This document shows, piece by piece, positions 21,774-33,194 of a DNA stretch of 64,000 nt. Position numbers and translations under genes: made by a program. The notes beneath the pieces are model-generated. The model made no database searches, had not been told where the DNA came from, and saw nothing but the letters and a program-made list of their open reading frames with translations. How positions within the stretch are numbered: position 1 is the first letter of the stretch; each line of letters begins with the position of its first letter. Source of the stretch: Fistulifera solaris (taxonomy: Eukaryota; Bacillariophyta; Bacillariophyceae; Naviculales; Stauroneidaceae); assembly GCA_030295235.1 (NCBI GenBank), contig AP026132.1:991501-1055500 (forward strand), read 5' to 3'.

Positions 21774-22616
21774 ATGCTGATCAAAACGCTGCTCGTGTGC
21801 TCGTTTTTGTGCCCATCGCATGCTTTTTCCTTTCCGCCGGTGTACACCTCTCAACAACTGAATCAACAACGTTGCCTCGTATGCTTACATGCCAAAGAAC
21901 CAAGATTAGGAAAGAAGCAAGGAGTATACGTACGCCCGTCTGCCGCCATCGAACGAGGATCTGGTTTCTTCGTTCCGGGTCTGGAAGGTCCCAAAGTGAG
22001 GCTGGTGTCCGGCGTCGTACTTCTTGGTGCTCTTCTCTTTATCATCACCAATTCGCCAGTAACCAATGCAGGAAATAATTTTGCGAATGGCCTGACTGCG
22101 GTCTTCGCCACCATCGTATTGCTACAAGCAGCGATCGAATTTCAAAAGGGAGCAAATTCCTCGCCAATCGTACAATCGGAATCGCCGACGCCAAATTTAG
22201 TCACCTGGACCAAACAATGGCTTGTTCCCTCGACAGATACAAATTGGAGGGATCGTGTGGAATGGGCTGCTTCGTCCTTTTTGTCATTGACGTCCGCCAC
22301 AAACATCCTTTTAGTCGGGCCGGGAAACGTCGTCTTTTCGTTAGGCACCGATGAGATTGACGCCAACCAATCCGATGGTTGTTTGGCAGCTCTCAACACG
22401 CTGTCCGAGTCGAAAAGTGGAAGAGTCGCAGTACCTATGTCACACCCGTCGGTGGCGCTTTTTCCGAATGATGTACGATGTGTCATTTTACAACGAGTCA
22501 GTAACAACAGTCAGCTTTGCTGGATTGTGGCGTCAAATCAACTTTTGGCTAGTTTCACCAAGCAAGATCTTACGTGGTTAGGTAGACTGGCGGAATATGT
22601 GGACGTCGATTCGTAA
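21774..22616 (+). CDS. CCB2/CCB4-type cytochrome b6 haem-attachment factor, plastid
   Basis: Members of this family (DUF2930) help attach the covalent c' (ci) haem to cytochrome b6 of the plastid b6f complex. Visible features are the conserved (G)FFVPGLEGPKVRL block, two hydrophobic helices (about residues 70-90 and 98-115), and a soluble domain containing LLVGPGNVVFSLGT, ESKSGRVAVP.SHP, CVILQR and the final SFTKQDLTWLGRLAEY. ATG at 21774 is preferred because it begins a clean bipartite presequence, MLIKTLLVCSFLCPSHA followed by FSFPP. ATG at 21717 would add a charged stretch before it. 280 residues. I cannot separate CCB2 from CCB4 by eye. Confidence 0.72.
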   Translation: MLIKTLLVCSFLCPSHAFSFPPVYTSQQLNQQRCLVCLHAKEPRLGKKQGVYVRPSAAIERGSGFFVPGLEGPKVRLVSGVVLLGALLFIITNSPVTNAGNNFANGLTAVFATIVLLQAAIEFQKGANSSPIVQSESPTPNLVTWTKQWLVPSTDTNWRDRVEWAASSFLSLTSATNILLVGPGNVVFSLGTDEIDANQSDGCLAALNTLSESKSGRVAVPMSHPSVALFPNDVRCVILQRVSNNSQLCWIVASNQLLASFTKQDLTWLGRLAEYVDVDS

Positions 22617-22665
22617 AAAAGAGCTACTGCGCTATGCTAATTACATTACACTACATGTTTCGTTC

Positions 22666-24397
22666 CTAATCATCAATTTCTTCCACGCTAATGATAAAAC
22701 CGGTTTGCCGCATATGAAAAGTATCGTCGTAGTCATCGTCGGACTCATCGTAATCATCGCGACTACCATATTGACCATCTGGGTAACCACCGTCGACTGT
22801 TTGTGAAAGTATCGGTGCTGTCGCATCCTCTTCGTTGTCGTCGCCCACACTATGTGAGTCGATCACCATTCCCTCCAGATCGGACATGTAATTCGACCGA
22901 TCGTCAATATTCGAATTGGATCGATATCGTCTGTGCTGATCGTTTGAATTTTCGTCACGATCGCTACCGGAGTCGAATGAGTTGAGTCTTCTGTCGCTGG
23001 GCGGTGCTGTCGACATTAAAGCGGGAGAATCTTGAAAGCGAGCGTTCGGAGGCGGTGATTCTACAACTTCTTGTGATGAAATAGGCTTATCTTCGACATC
23101 TTCCCCCATTTCGGCGCCTTCTTGTTCGGCCTGTATCAGTTTTTCTTGCGCAGCACGATCCTTTCTCAAAAGATGCATAAAGTAAAAGTGCGGCCGCTAA
23201 TAGTACCAGTGCTACACCGACGACCAGAATCGATATGATGGCAGCATCACTCCCCGACGATCCGATTTCCTCTTCGGGAGTCGTAATCGTGTTGCTGGAG
23301 AGAAATATAGCAGAGGGATTGTCGGATATACCCGTCATTAACGTCATGTACCCCAGAGCATTCAATTTAAATGGATAAGTGAACAGTGTGTCTTGCAAAT
23401 CTCCCCAAAGCTTGGCATCATATTCATTTACAAGCATGGTGTAATTGATTAGCTGCTGATAATCAATCGCGAGGGGCAAAGACGTGTTGTCGGCTCCGGG
23501 AGCAATCTCACCTATTCGGGTTTGTTTGATATAGCGTGTTTCGACGTGTCCGACAAAGACGGGCGAAAATGGATTGGTTTCGGTGTCGTCCCAAAATCGT
23601 TTGACAAAATTACTCGTCTCCAATTGCCATCGCGGTGGTCGGAAGTCTTGCATTGCGCCTTCCAATACTATGGTGAGAAAATGCTCCGCGTACAAGTCAC
23701 TCGGAAGCGATGGCATCGAACTAGGGAGCTCACTCGGTGATGCACTCGGATAAGGAGACGGAACCTCGGAGGCAATATTGGTTGGAGCCGCGGATGGCCA
23801 TTCCGTGCGATCGGCGTCAAAGTCTGTCGGATATGCCGTTGTGGTGGGCTGGTGGCTGGCCGAAGGGACAGTGGACGGCAAAAGTGAAAATGACGGGCTC
23901 ACGCTGGGGAAAATGCTAGGAGACGTGCTTGGCTGTAAAGTTAAGGTCGGCTGTAATGTAGGCAATTGAGAAGGAATGGCGCTTGGTCTGTCTGACGGAT
24001 AAACGGAAGGCATTGTAGAAGGAGGATGAGATAAAGAGGGAGCTGATGATGTAGTCGGGATGGTCGATGGTTGTAGTTCTGTTGGTTGAGACGGCTGAAT
24101 TGATACTCCGGAAGGCGCGAGTGACGGCGTCAGTGCATTGGACTGTTCATTTGGTACTTCCGTCCCTTGATAGGGTGTCACCACAAATTCTCTTATAAGT
24201 TCACGCTGTCTGACATTCGATTGAGGTGAACTGAAATACAAGAAAATGCCCTCACTCCATCGGATGACCGGAATCATTTGAAGCGCAGCAAAAACAAAAA
24301 GTACTGCTCCCGCAATCAAAATGAATGACGAAAGTCTCATCAACAGCCTTGTTTGTTGGTTGCCATCGACAAACATCCTCACAAACTGCGCCGCCAT
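22666..24397 (-). CDS. Pro/Ser-rich membrane protein with extracellular-type domain
   Basis: Unknown function, about 576 residues. ATG at 24397 is followed by a hydrophobic segment (residues about 23-45, likely signal anchor). A long Ser/Pro/Thr-rich stalk of PSxxPS-like repeats follows (about 85-225; for example PSTMPS, PSDRPSAIPS, PSELPSSMPS), of the kind seen in diatom surface proteins. Next are a globular domain (LTIVLEG through FPFKLN-like), a second transmembrane helix (IISILVVGVALVLLAAALLL) and an acidic cytoplasmic tail. One extra T in ATCTTTTGAG near 23175 splits the frame just after the helix; removing it gives YASLRKDRAAQEKL and a single 576-residue protein. Cell-surface role is inferred only from architecture. 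Confidence 0.7.
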
Positions 24398-25185
24398 CGA
24401 ATGTCAAAACGATGTGGGCACTTTGCGTGTGTTTTGTGTTTCAACTTTTGCAGAAAACATCCTCACGTCCGAGCGTGACATAGCTACTTTGTACTCCACG
24501 AAGAATTATTTCGTCCAGAATTTCTGGAACTCCCTTAGAATTTCAGTATGATCAAAAGACTGGCTCCAAAATTCTGGAACGTACATAGTATGAATTCCGT
24601 ATGATCGATAACATCATCGTGTCCAGCATCTTTGGATAGTCCACAAATAATATTACGTAGTATTTGTTTATTTTAAAAAAGCAAAAGCACCTTGTCCAGA
24701 ATTTCTGGAATACCGTCTGCAGAATATTTCTGAATTGTTCACAGAAGTTTTGTATAACTAAATACACCGTAAACCATACGCAGTCTTTATGGGACGAAAA
24801 ATATTTTGTTGTTGAATGCCGCCCGCGCGTCGTAGACTAGTCATCTTCTGCGGAATTATTTCACAAACGGGCTGCGTTAGAAGAAAGCACTCATGACTGC
24901 AAATTCCAGTCATGGAAAAAAGTAATATACATTTCGAACCATACTAGTGGGCTTCATATTAGTAAGAATCCGTGTTACCGACGCAGCGGCAACGTCGTTT
25001 GCCCCCCCATCCATGAGTACCAGTATGCCCCATCCCATCCCATCGACTAAAGGTCGCGATCGCGTTGTCTTCGCCATTCAAATTCAATGCTGATGTAAAG
25101 CTATCTTTGCCACCACTTGCCTCTTGAGTATAAACAGTTGACGTGTATTACTTCCGGGAGCAAGACTCCTTATTTGTCGCAAAAC
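24398..25185. other. Divergent intergenic region with CCAGAATTTCTGG palindromes
   Basis: Separates divergent genes. It carries CCAGAATTTCTGG at 24515 and 24696 and a near copy CCAAAATTCTGG at 24566, each a short inverted repeat resembling the motif in the 34-bp repeats. A perfect hairpin, CATGACTG-n7-CAGTCATG, lies at about 24892-24914. No gene is recognised. Confidence 0.65.
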
Positions 25186-25683
25186 ATGGGTGATTCGGAC
25201 TCTGATATCCAACAACAAACAAAGCAATATTTATCGGAAGGAAGCTTGTTGCTGTCGAGGGTGGCTTCTTTTCTTCCGAAATTAAAACAAGCAAATGAAA
25301 CGCTCCTCGACACGAATTCGAATGCCGTCATTGAATTGGAGAAACGAAATGACGACAGTGACAGCGACAACGAGAGTACAACTGTGTCGGACGAATTAGA
25401 CACTGACGATAAATCAAGAGGACAGGTAATCGAGATGAACATAGCAATGGGCGACGTGTCCAACAATCCTGTGTTTCAAATGCTTGGAGGCGACACAAAG
25501 GACTCGGATGATTCAGAGAGCGAAGCTTCGGAAAAAGAAACTTCTGCTACAGAAAATGCTATTCAGAATTTACTCAATCGCAAAAGAACAAGTGCGTCGG
25601 GTGGAGAGGAAATAATGACGCCACAGAAGAAATCTAGTACCCCTCTTATCAAGGTCATCCATGAGTCGAATAAATCCGCATAA
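25186..25683 (+). CDS. NOPCHAP1-like box C/D snoRNP assembly chaperone
   Basis: 165 residues from ATG at 25186; upstream codons in frame lack ATG. The match to the NOPCHAP1 (human C12orf45) family is in two short blocks with the right spacing: LLSRVASFLPKLKQANETL, then GQVIEMNIAMGDV after an acidic Ser-rich linker. The remainder is acidic and disordered, with a basic end (TPQKKSSTPLIKV). Family members bridge NOP58 to the R2TP chaperone during box C/D snoRNP assembly in the nucleus or cytoplasm; that role is carried over from the family. Intact frame. Convergent with eIF2B delta, 42 bp apart. Confidence 0.72.
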   Translation: MGDSDSDIQQQTKQYLSEGSLLLSRVASFLPKLKQANETLLDTNSNAVIELEKRNDDSDSDNESTTVSDELDTDDKSRGQVIEMNIAMGDVSNNPVFQMLGGDTKDSDDSESEASEKETSATENAIQNLLNRKRTSASGGEEIMTPQKKSSTPLIKVIHESNKSA

Positions 25684-25725
25684 CAGTCTAGTAGTAAGCA
25701 TTCATGAATATCTTTACCGTTGTCT

Positions 25726-27062
25726 CTATTTTTCCTGGGGGTTCATTTCTCGCAAAAGTACAGCAATACTTGTAGGAGGCACAATGCCCAGTTCGGTCAC
25801 GATCCCACTCACAAAGGATGCGGGTGTCAAATCATACAGGAGGTTGAGTCGTTTGGAATTGGTTGTGTCTCCGTCTGTGCTGACGAGATTCGGGTCGCCG
25901 AGTTCGTTGTTCGTGATACTCTCCAATTGTACTCGGTTCGAAATCTTATAAGTCTCACCGCACACCAAAACAGGTATGTTGTGTGCGGCGGCTACTATGG
26001 CAACGGATGCCGTGCCAACTCGACCCATAACAGAACCATCGCTCATCATGGCAGCCGTACCCAGCAACACTTTGGTAACGTCTTGGAATACGTACGTCAT
26101 CGCATTGAGCAAAATGTAAGTGCACGGAATCCCTAATTCACGAATTTTCTCCAATTGCTTCTTGCCCTCTAGCAGTGGGCGACTATCTACCAGGATGACG
26201 CGAAGCTGCCGGCACGCCGATACAGCGCCTTGCAGAATTTTGGTAATTACCTCCGAATGACCGTAAACGAGAAGAACTTCGTCACGGTCACGCAACAATT
26301 TCTGACACGTCAAATCAGCTATAGCCGCCATGGCGTATTCAATTCTTTCGCGTTCGTAAGCGTGAATACTTTCCTGCAATTTGTCGACACATGCCATGGC
26401 ATCCAAATCACGATCCAAACTAGCCACTGCTGTCTTCAGAAATGTAAAAGCATTCCCCATACTGACAGAATGCGGTCGACAATGTTCCGTCCAGTAAGTG
26501 AAGGCCGGCTTTAAAATCATTTGATCAATTGTTTGACGGAAATCTTCGTCCGTTGAATTCGACGCATTGACATAATCCGGCAATATTGCGGCAAACGTCT
26601 CCAGCATCGCGCGACAGCGGCATTGCCCCCTCGGATTTGGCCCGTGGAGAAGCGATAACCTGTCTCTACTACGGCAGGGTGTAGCTGTGTCGTATCGGCC
26701 CCAATTGATGCTCTCAGTGTAGCGCCCGTTTCAAACAACAGTTCTGGATCCTGATGAGCTTTCAAATGCGAAACTAATCCTCCAGCCGTTGATCGGGTCG
26801 TAGCCGTTTTGGGTGTATCCGCGGGTTGATTTGGCGGCTGCTGTTGAGGCTGCTTCGGTGTACTCGTTGCAGAACTTTTCTGTTCATTCGTTGGAGGCTT
26901 GCCACCTCCCTGATTTCCTTGTTGAAGAGCAGATTTCGCTGCTCGCTGCTGCTCCTGGAGAGCACGTCTTTCTGCCTTCGAAAGCTTCGGCTTGGGCGGA
27001 GGAATCACGAGATTCGCCGGCTTCTCCTTCTTCGGTTTTTCGACTTTTGTTTCTGTTGACAT
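25726..27062 (-). CDS. Translation initiation factor eIF2B, delta subunit
   Basis: Regulatory subunit of the guanine-nucleotide exchange factor for eIF2. ATG at 27062 opens a Lys/Pro/Gln-rich N-terminal extension containing SKAERRALQEQQRAAK, typical of the delta subunit. The conserved core follows: QLHPAVVETGYRFSTGQIRGGNA, CRPHSVSMGNAF, VLLVYGHSEVI, VILVDSRPLLEG, GTAAMMSDGSVMGRVGT, NIPVLVCGETYK and the NELGDP and YDLTP blocks. A missing base near 26625 breaks the frame between GGNA and RAMLETF; one C restores GGNARCRAMLE, matching the family. Corrected length is 445 residues. Its start is divergent from the globin gene. Confidence 0.93.
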
Positions 27063-27607
27063 ATTTATGAAGTCAATTGTGTTGAAAATGGTTTTTATTT
27101 GAACAGGCAACAAAGTGAGTCCTCGATCAACGCGTGTGCCGTTGCTTTTACATCCTCTGTCCGCAAAAAATCGCATCGAGCGCTCGCATAATAAGAGTCA
27201 CGAGTATTCTAAGTCCCGATCACTCACCGATAGACAAGCAGACCGTTGGGCGCTGCGGAGTTAGTACCACTGTCATGTTTAGTCTAGAGACTACCAGGTA
27301 CGTAGTACTTCTTAGCGTTTCGCGTCAGAATCCAAAACGGTGGCTGGTTTCTCTAGTACTATTTCTGTCACAAAAATCTGAGTTCAGAAGCGCGTCGGGC
27401 CACACGTGCTGTACAAACTACGATAGTGTCAGAGGGTCCCAGTCTCAAGACAATAAGCCGCGCTTTCTTACAAGTGACTTTTTGACTTTCGAAAATGAAA
27501 AACGGAAAACGCAATCATTGATGTCATTCCTGATTATTTTTCGTGTCTTATTACCGTATGCTTGTCAATCTTCTCACAATCCTATTCATTCTTGTTGCTG
27601 TCGAAAC
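27063..27607. other. Divergent intergenic region
   Basis: Lies between the eIF2B delta and globin starts. The globin frame is open through most of it, with an ATG at 27521 that would add a hydrophobic N-terminus (MSFLIIFRVLLPYAC). Apart from that nothing is recognised. Confidence 0.5.
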
Positions 27608-28466
27608 ATGGATGAAAGATTGAAACCAACGTTGCTCAGTCGTCTTGGGGGCGAAGACGCTGTTCGTATGGTCATAGATGAGTTCTATGAACGGCTTCTG
27701 GTCGACGAATCGATATCGTTCTTTTTCCAGGGAATTCAAATGCCGCTCATGAAATTGCATCAGATAGAATTTTTCACCATTGCGCTTACTGGGTTTCCCA
27801 AAGGTGTCGATGTGGGTGAGATTATGATTGAAACCCACAAAAGGCTGTTTCAAATACAAGGACTCAACAAAGAGCATTTCGACATCATAGGTAGTCACTT
27901 GGTGGCAACATTGCAGAATAATTTGGTTCCCCAAGAGCTAATCAATGAAACAATAGGCATCATAGCGCCACTAAGAGCGGCTTTCGAATTGGGTGCGCAG
28001 CTTTATGGGGTCGGCTTTCAGATGTCGGACAAGGATTGCCATGAAGAGAAAAAAGACAGATGACTGGACTCCGACTGGAAGTCTGTCATTATTAGAAAAG
28101 CTAGGAGGAACGACCGCCGTGAAAGCAGCCGTGGACGAAATGTATTTTCGGATATTGGGCGATCCGGAGCTATCTTATTTCTTTGAAGGAGTCGACATGA
28201 AATGGATGAAGCGCCATCTGATCAGTTTCATGAAGATGGCATTCGAAGAGGCAATTCCTCGTGATCTTAATGTAAAGGAATTCTTGCGCCAAAAACACTG
28301 CAATCTATTCCAGGATGGTCTTTCCCAGAATCACTTTGATATGGTGGCCAAGCATTTCATCGACAGTCTCTCGCACTTGTGTATCGCGAAAACGCTGATC
28401 GACGACGCCGTAAATATTGTCGCGCCCCTGCGCGATGCGTTCGTCAATAAATCGCTCGCGGAATAG
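27608..28466 (+). CDS. Two-domain truncated haemoglobin
   Basis: Two consecutive group-I-like truncated globin domains. Domain 1 (about residues 8-130) shows LLSRLGGEDAV, Tyr at B10 (DEFYERLL), SFFFQG, and the proximal His in ETHKRLF; it ends with IIAPLRAAF. Domain 2 (about 155-280) shows LLEKLGGTTAV, DEMYFRIL, YFFEGVDM, the proximal His in QKHCNLF, and IVAPLRDAF. The frame stops after domain 1 at 28063, but removing one A from the A6 run near 28055 gives HEEKKTDDWTPTG and joins both domains into 285 residues. If the A6 is real, these are two overlapping genes, the second starting at ATG 28040. The start is ATG 27608; ATG 27521 is possible. Likely role: O2/NO binding or detoxification. Confidence 0.85.
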
Positions 28467-29026
28467 ATTGTCAGCAGCATCTGTAATATAGCTTATACAT
28501 AGTTCCGTCCGCTCAACAACAATGCCGATAACAATACCTATACAGTACCTGGTAGAACTAATACCTCTCTAATGACTAAAATTCGTCTGTTGATGTACTA
28601 ATGTCTTTTATTCGGCAAAGCACAGTACCTTCTGAACAAAATAGACAATGAATATTATCCATCTATGATTGCTTCTTCCTTAGTTTGAGGGCACAATTTC
28701 GGGACTGAAAGCTAGACTATTGCCTCGGAGAAAATTGCTTACCTGGAACAGTTCAAGTGTACGTGATTCAATTATTCCGAAAGGACCCGGATTGCACCTC
28801 TCCGCACTTTTGGCGAATTTTCCTTATACTGCAGTACCGGTGCGCCACGATTCAAGATCGCGCGTTTTCGTTGCGCGCATAAACTGCGCGATGTGTCCTT
28901 CGGAGCTTTGGCCGTTGTTGAATGTCGCTTTGATTCTCGCCCACCGCGTCTCTCACTTGTAGTATTCATGCATCGAATTTGATTGATATACTGCATTGCA
29001 CGTTACATTTCGATCGCTAGATTGCC
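28467..29026. other. Intergenic region upstream of SIN3
   Basis: About 560 bases between two plus-strand genes. No coding, RNA or repeat signal is convincing; it should hold the globin 3' end and the SIN3 promoter. Confidence 0.5.
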
Positions 29027-32000
29027 ATGGATAACCCAAGCAATCCTGTGAAACAAGAAGACGAACCACCAACGGCGGAAACCGCTGCAGAGACCGCATT
29101 GCGGTCATCCACTTCACCCGATCCTACCACCGGACGTCAACCGCCTTCTCCGCATGGGTTTGGCGGGGCTTCGTGGCCTGCACCGGGTCAGGGTTTTGCA
29201 GCTACGCGCCGTTTACCGACGCAGCTATCCAGTTCTGTCGCTGCTAGCGAATCGAAAGAATCTTACCCAAGCGAAGATGTCAAGTCGTCCGCTGTGACAT
29301 TAGCACCGGACGGATTTCCTTACCGAACTGACGATTCTACTCCTTCGCCACCAGCAACATCGCCCAAAGGAATGAAATCAAGCCTCCATCCTTCGATGAC
29401 TCTCCCAGAACGTACTCCTTCTCCCCCGACACCAAAAGCGCCCCAAGGAGCGAGCCTCAATCCTTTGACTGAAACGAGACCGCCAAATACTCCTTCTCCT
29501 ACGTTAGCGGCTGCACTGAATCCAGCTACACAGTTCATCATCAAGCCAACCTATTTGACGTTGCCGCCTGACAGAGAACATACTCCTTCGCCATCGTCTA
29601 ACATGTATCATTCGGCGCAACCGGAATCTCCTGGTACGAGATATCTGCGACTTGCGGCGCAGGCGCAGCCCGTACAACAACCAGTCCGTGAGTTGAGAGT
29701 TGAAGATGCGCTCATCTATTTGGATGATGTCAAGCGCGAATTCAAACAGCAACCCGCTATCTACAATGAGTTTCTTCTAATCATGAAGAATTTCAAGACT
29801 CAAGAAGTCGATACCCCTGGAGTGATTGAGCGGGTGAGCAAATTGTTTCGAGGCTACAACAAGCTGATTCTCGGCTTCAACACGTTTCTCCCGGAAGGCT
29901 ATAAAATCAGCTTGGAAGATCTGCAGAAGAAAGAAGCCGAAGAACAAGCAATGGAAGCTGCCGAAGTTGCCTCCAAGACCAACGAAGCTCCTCCGGTAGT
30001 CGCGGGTCCTCCCGCCGCGAAACCAGCTCCGATTCGTAAAATGGCAGCTCTGCCTACGGCCCAAGTCAAAGCTAAGTCACCGCCCAAACCGATTAAAACA
30101 GCACCAGTAGCCGCACCGGTGCGGTCCAGTCCTACTTTGAAGGCCAAGGCTCCCGTCGCGCAACAACCGGCTCCGCCACAGCAGCATCAAGCGGTGGAAT
30201 TCGATCACGCCATTTCTTACGTGACAAAGATCAAGCGCCGCTTTGCCAATGATCCGAGTATCTATCACCAGTTTTTGCAAATCTTGCACAACTATCAGCG
30301 CGAGCAACGCGGTATAAAAGAAGTACTCGAGCAGGTCGCTCACTTGTTTCAAGATCATCCCGATCTGTTGAAAGAATTCACCTTCTTTCTACCCGATGCT
30401 GTACAAGAACAAGCAAAAGAACGTCTTCATCGGGCTGCCGCCGAGTCGGAACACAGGAAACGCCAGGCGGAAGAGATTCAAGAAAGGGAGATCCATCGAA
30501 AGAGTAACAGCACCGATCCTTCACCAAGACTAATCGACATGACCAGAGCGCAGCAGGAAGAAGCATCACGCAAGCGTTCCTTGGAAGACCCCGAGTCGTG
30601 TGTCTATAATTCAGCGGTGGAGCGTCAGTTTTTCGATGCAACAAAGGAAGCCCTGACGGCTTATACCCGAGACGGGGGGTCAGGCGTGGGCTGAGTTTTT
30701 GAAGTGCTTGGATATGTATGCTCAAGATATTTTGTCTCGTCAGGAGATGCTGAATTTCGTGGAACCGCTTCTTGGAAAGCGCCATACCAAATTATTTGAA
30801 GAATTCAAGCGCATTTTGGCATCTGCTGGTCAACCTCGTCCTACGGAAGAGTCCTGGTATTCTGTGCCGCTCGCTGAGATCGATTTTAGTCGGTGCCGAC
30901 GCTGCAGCCCTTCTTATCGAGCTTTACCGCGAGATTACCCCTCGCACCCGTGCAGTGATCGTAGCCCGGAAGAAGCCAAGGTATTGAATGACGTATGGGT
31001 CTCACTCCCCGTTGGTAGCGAAGAGAGTTACACGTTCCGTCACATGCGTCGCAACACGTACGAGGAGACTTTGTTTAGAGTTGAAGATGAACGATTCGAG
31101 ATTGACATGGTCCTTGATAGTAATGCAGCAACATTGCAGCGACTGCTCCCTATCGCGGAAGAAATTGCTATCCTCGCAAAGGAAGAGACGCTTCCCTTGG
31201 ACATCATGGCGAGTTCGTCGGATGCTACCGGACTGGGTGCCAAGCGTTTTCAGTACACATTTGACAGCAAAACGCTTGGCGTCATCCACCGGAACACAAT
31301 CTCCCGAATCTACGGTGATTCAGGTGGCGAAATGTTGGAATTGATGGTCAAGAACCCCACAGTCGCTATTCCTCTCGTAGTCCAGCGCTTGCAGCAAAAG
31401 GATAGGGAATGGCGAGCCGTCCGCGAGCGTCTAAACCGTCATTGGAAGGAACTTGCCGAATTGAACTACTACAAGAGTTTAGACCACCGTGGATTGACGT
31501 GGCGGAATATTGATAAACGAGCAACCAGTACGCGCATCATGATTTCTGAGATTAAGGATCGAGCCGCAAACGGTGGCGCTGAAGGAAGCGAAGCTCTCAA
31601 GCAGAAACTTGAGAAGGCCAAAGAAGAACATGGAACCTTTTATGAAGTCACGATGGGAGATACCATGGCGACTAATCTCGATTTGACGTTTTTGCCCAAA
31701 CCGGATCGCCGTATTTTTACGCCCCACATGAGCTTGTTCTACGAGAACAACTCATGGGTCCAAAGGACGCATTCCGTATTCTTGCCTTCGCGCTGGAGCG
31801 AGGTTCGACTTCTCCCGCAGACAAAGAAAGATGTCACCGTTTATGGGTTGAATTTTTGGGTCCCTGGTTTGGGCTTTCCCTGAATTGGATGCAACAACCG
31901 GCAGTAGCATACCAGGAATCGACCGCTGCGTCCCAGACCAAGGTCTCCATCGCAAGTTCTGCGCCCTTGGTTAGCGAAGACGATGAAAGCATGGTCAACA

Positions 32001-32902
32001 ATGCAGAAGCGACGGAAAAGTCGGCCGTCGATAATGCAAACGGAGATGATGATGAGACTGATCATCATTCATTACCACCCGACACGATTGTATCGACTAT
32101 CTATGGTGATGGCACGATACTTGAATATCGGAAGGCAGAGCGAATCTACGTCGTTCAATTGCTGTCATGTGGAGCCAAAGGATACCTTCGGCCGACTTCT
32201 ATCCTCTGCAGTCTCCTCCCTGTGGAGAAGTCAGGATATACGCAGAAGCTTCGTGAAAGCGATCGTACGCGACTGGCCAGACCCGGTGATCAGCTTGCGT
32301 TCGGTACACAGAGTTTGTACTTATTCTTCAGGCTACACTTGATTCTTGTACAGCGGCTGAACACAGCCAAGCGACTCGCTTACTCTGTGGATAAGGACAG
32401 CTCTTTGATTACTTTGATCGAGCAGGTACCGACGGGTAACAGTAAAGCGACAGGCCGTGCTCGCTATGAAGCATACTTGTCCTTGCTGTACGCTTCGTTA
32501 GACGGAGGTGTAGGAACTTCTGCTGAAGGAGGCAAATATGAGGATCGCGTGCGAAGCCTGTTGGGACACGGCGCGTATGAACTGGCGACTCTTGATAAGC
32601 TCATCTCGTACATCTGGAAAAACTTGCAGAGTCTGGCAGGGGATGAAACGATGTGGAACTTGATTCAACTGTATCGTCGACATCAGGAGACTGGCACTTT
32701 CCATCCGGAAGCATTTCGTCAGGAAGCTGCCTTCTTATCCGACGGTGAAGTGATGTATGCATTTCAGCACTGCCCCCTCAGTGGTAAGGATGAGTCGGTG
32801 CTTTACGTTGAGCTGGTAGGTGTGATGGACGAGGAAGACGAGCCGATGGAAGAGTTTGACGAAGTCCCTGTCGAGCCGAACCAAAAGCGCCAGAAAAGAT
32901 GA
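29027..32902 (+). CDS. SIN3: SIN3 transcriptional corepressor
   Basis: Scaffold of the SIN3/HDAC complex. ATG at 29027 follows GCC. The N-terminal 220 residues are Pro/Ser-rich with repeated TPSP motifs. Three paired amphipathic helix domains follow: PAH1 (VEDALIYLDDVKREF...FLPEGYKI), PAH2 (FDHAISYVTKIKRRF...FFLPDAV) and PAH3 (VERQFFDATKEAL...FVEPLLG). The Sin3 corepressor region comes next (SPSYRALPRDYP, VWVSLPVGSEESY, RHMRRNTYEE, EELFR-type helices), with a C-terminal domain. Two frame breaks: one extra G in the G6 run at about 30680 (inside PAH3), and one missing base near 31755 before GPKDAFRIL. Corrected length is about 1,291 residues. No other chromatin gene is adjacent except the SET protein at 34932. 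Confidence 0.93.
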
Positions 32903-33194
32903 ACATGGCTTCCACCAAATCTGTTACATTTTAGTAAAGCATTACAAAAGATATTGAGTTTCCAATCAATTTGTGGTACTTGTAGACTGCATTGCTTCAA
33001 TTAACGTCTTGGCCCGACTAAATGGTCTTTTTAGTTTGCTTTGTAATTGAGATCAGCGCGCTTCTATCGCACCATTAAGCACGATGGTTCGAGTCAGTCG
33101 TATAGGATAGGCAAACACTTCAGTTACTGTTATGAGACATTTTCAAATTATGTACAAGGGACTTGCATTAGGAATCAACAGAAGAACACTTCAC

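Noticed and set aside
24510-24710. Heat-shock-element cluster at the CCAGAATTTCTGG motifs
   Set aside because: Spacing between GAA and TTC is not that of a standard element, and the same motif occurs in repeats elsewhere.
28720-28996. Short open frames on both strands upstream of SIN3
   Set aside because: Overlap each other, no motif, and consistent with a promoter region.
33061-33120. A tRNA-like GGTTCGAGTC T-loop sequence
   Set aside because: No matching acceptor, D or anticodon arms can be drawn around it.
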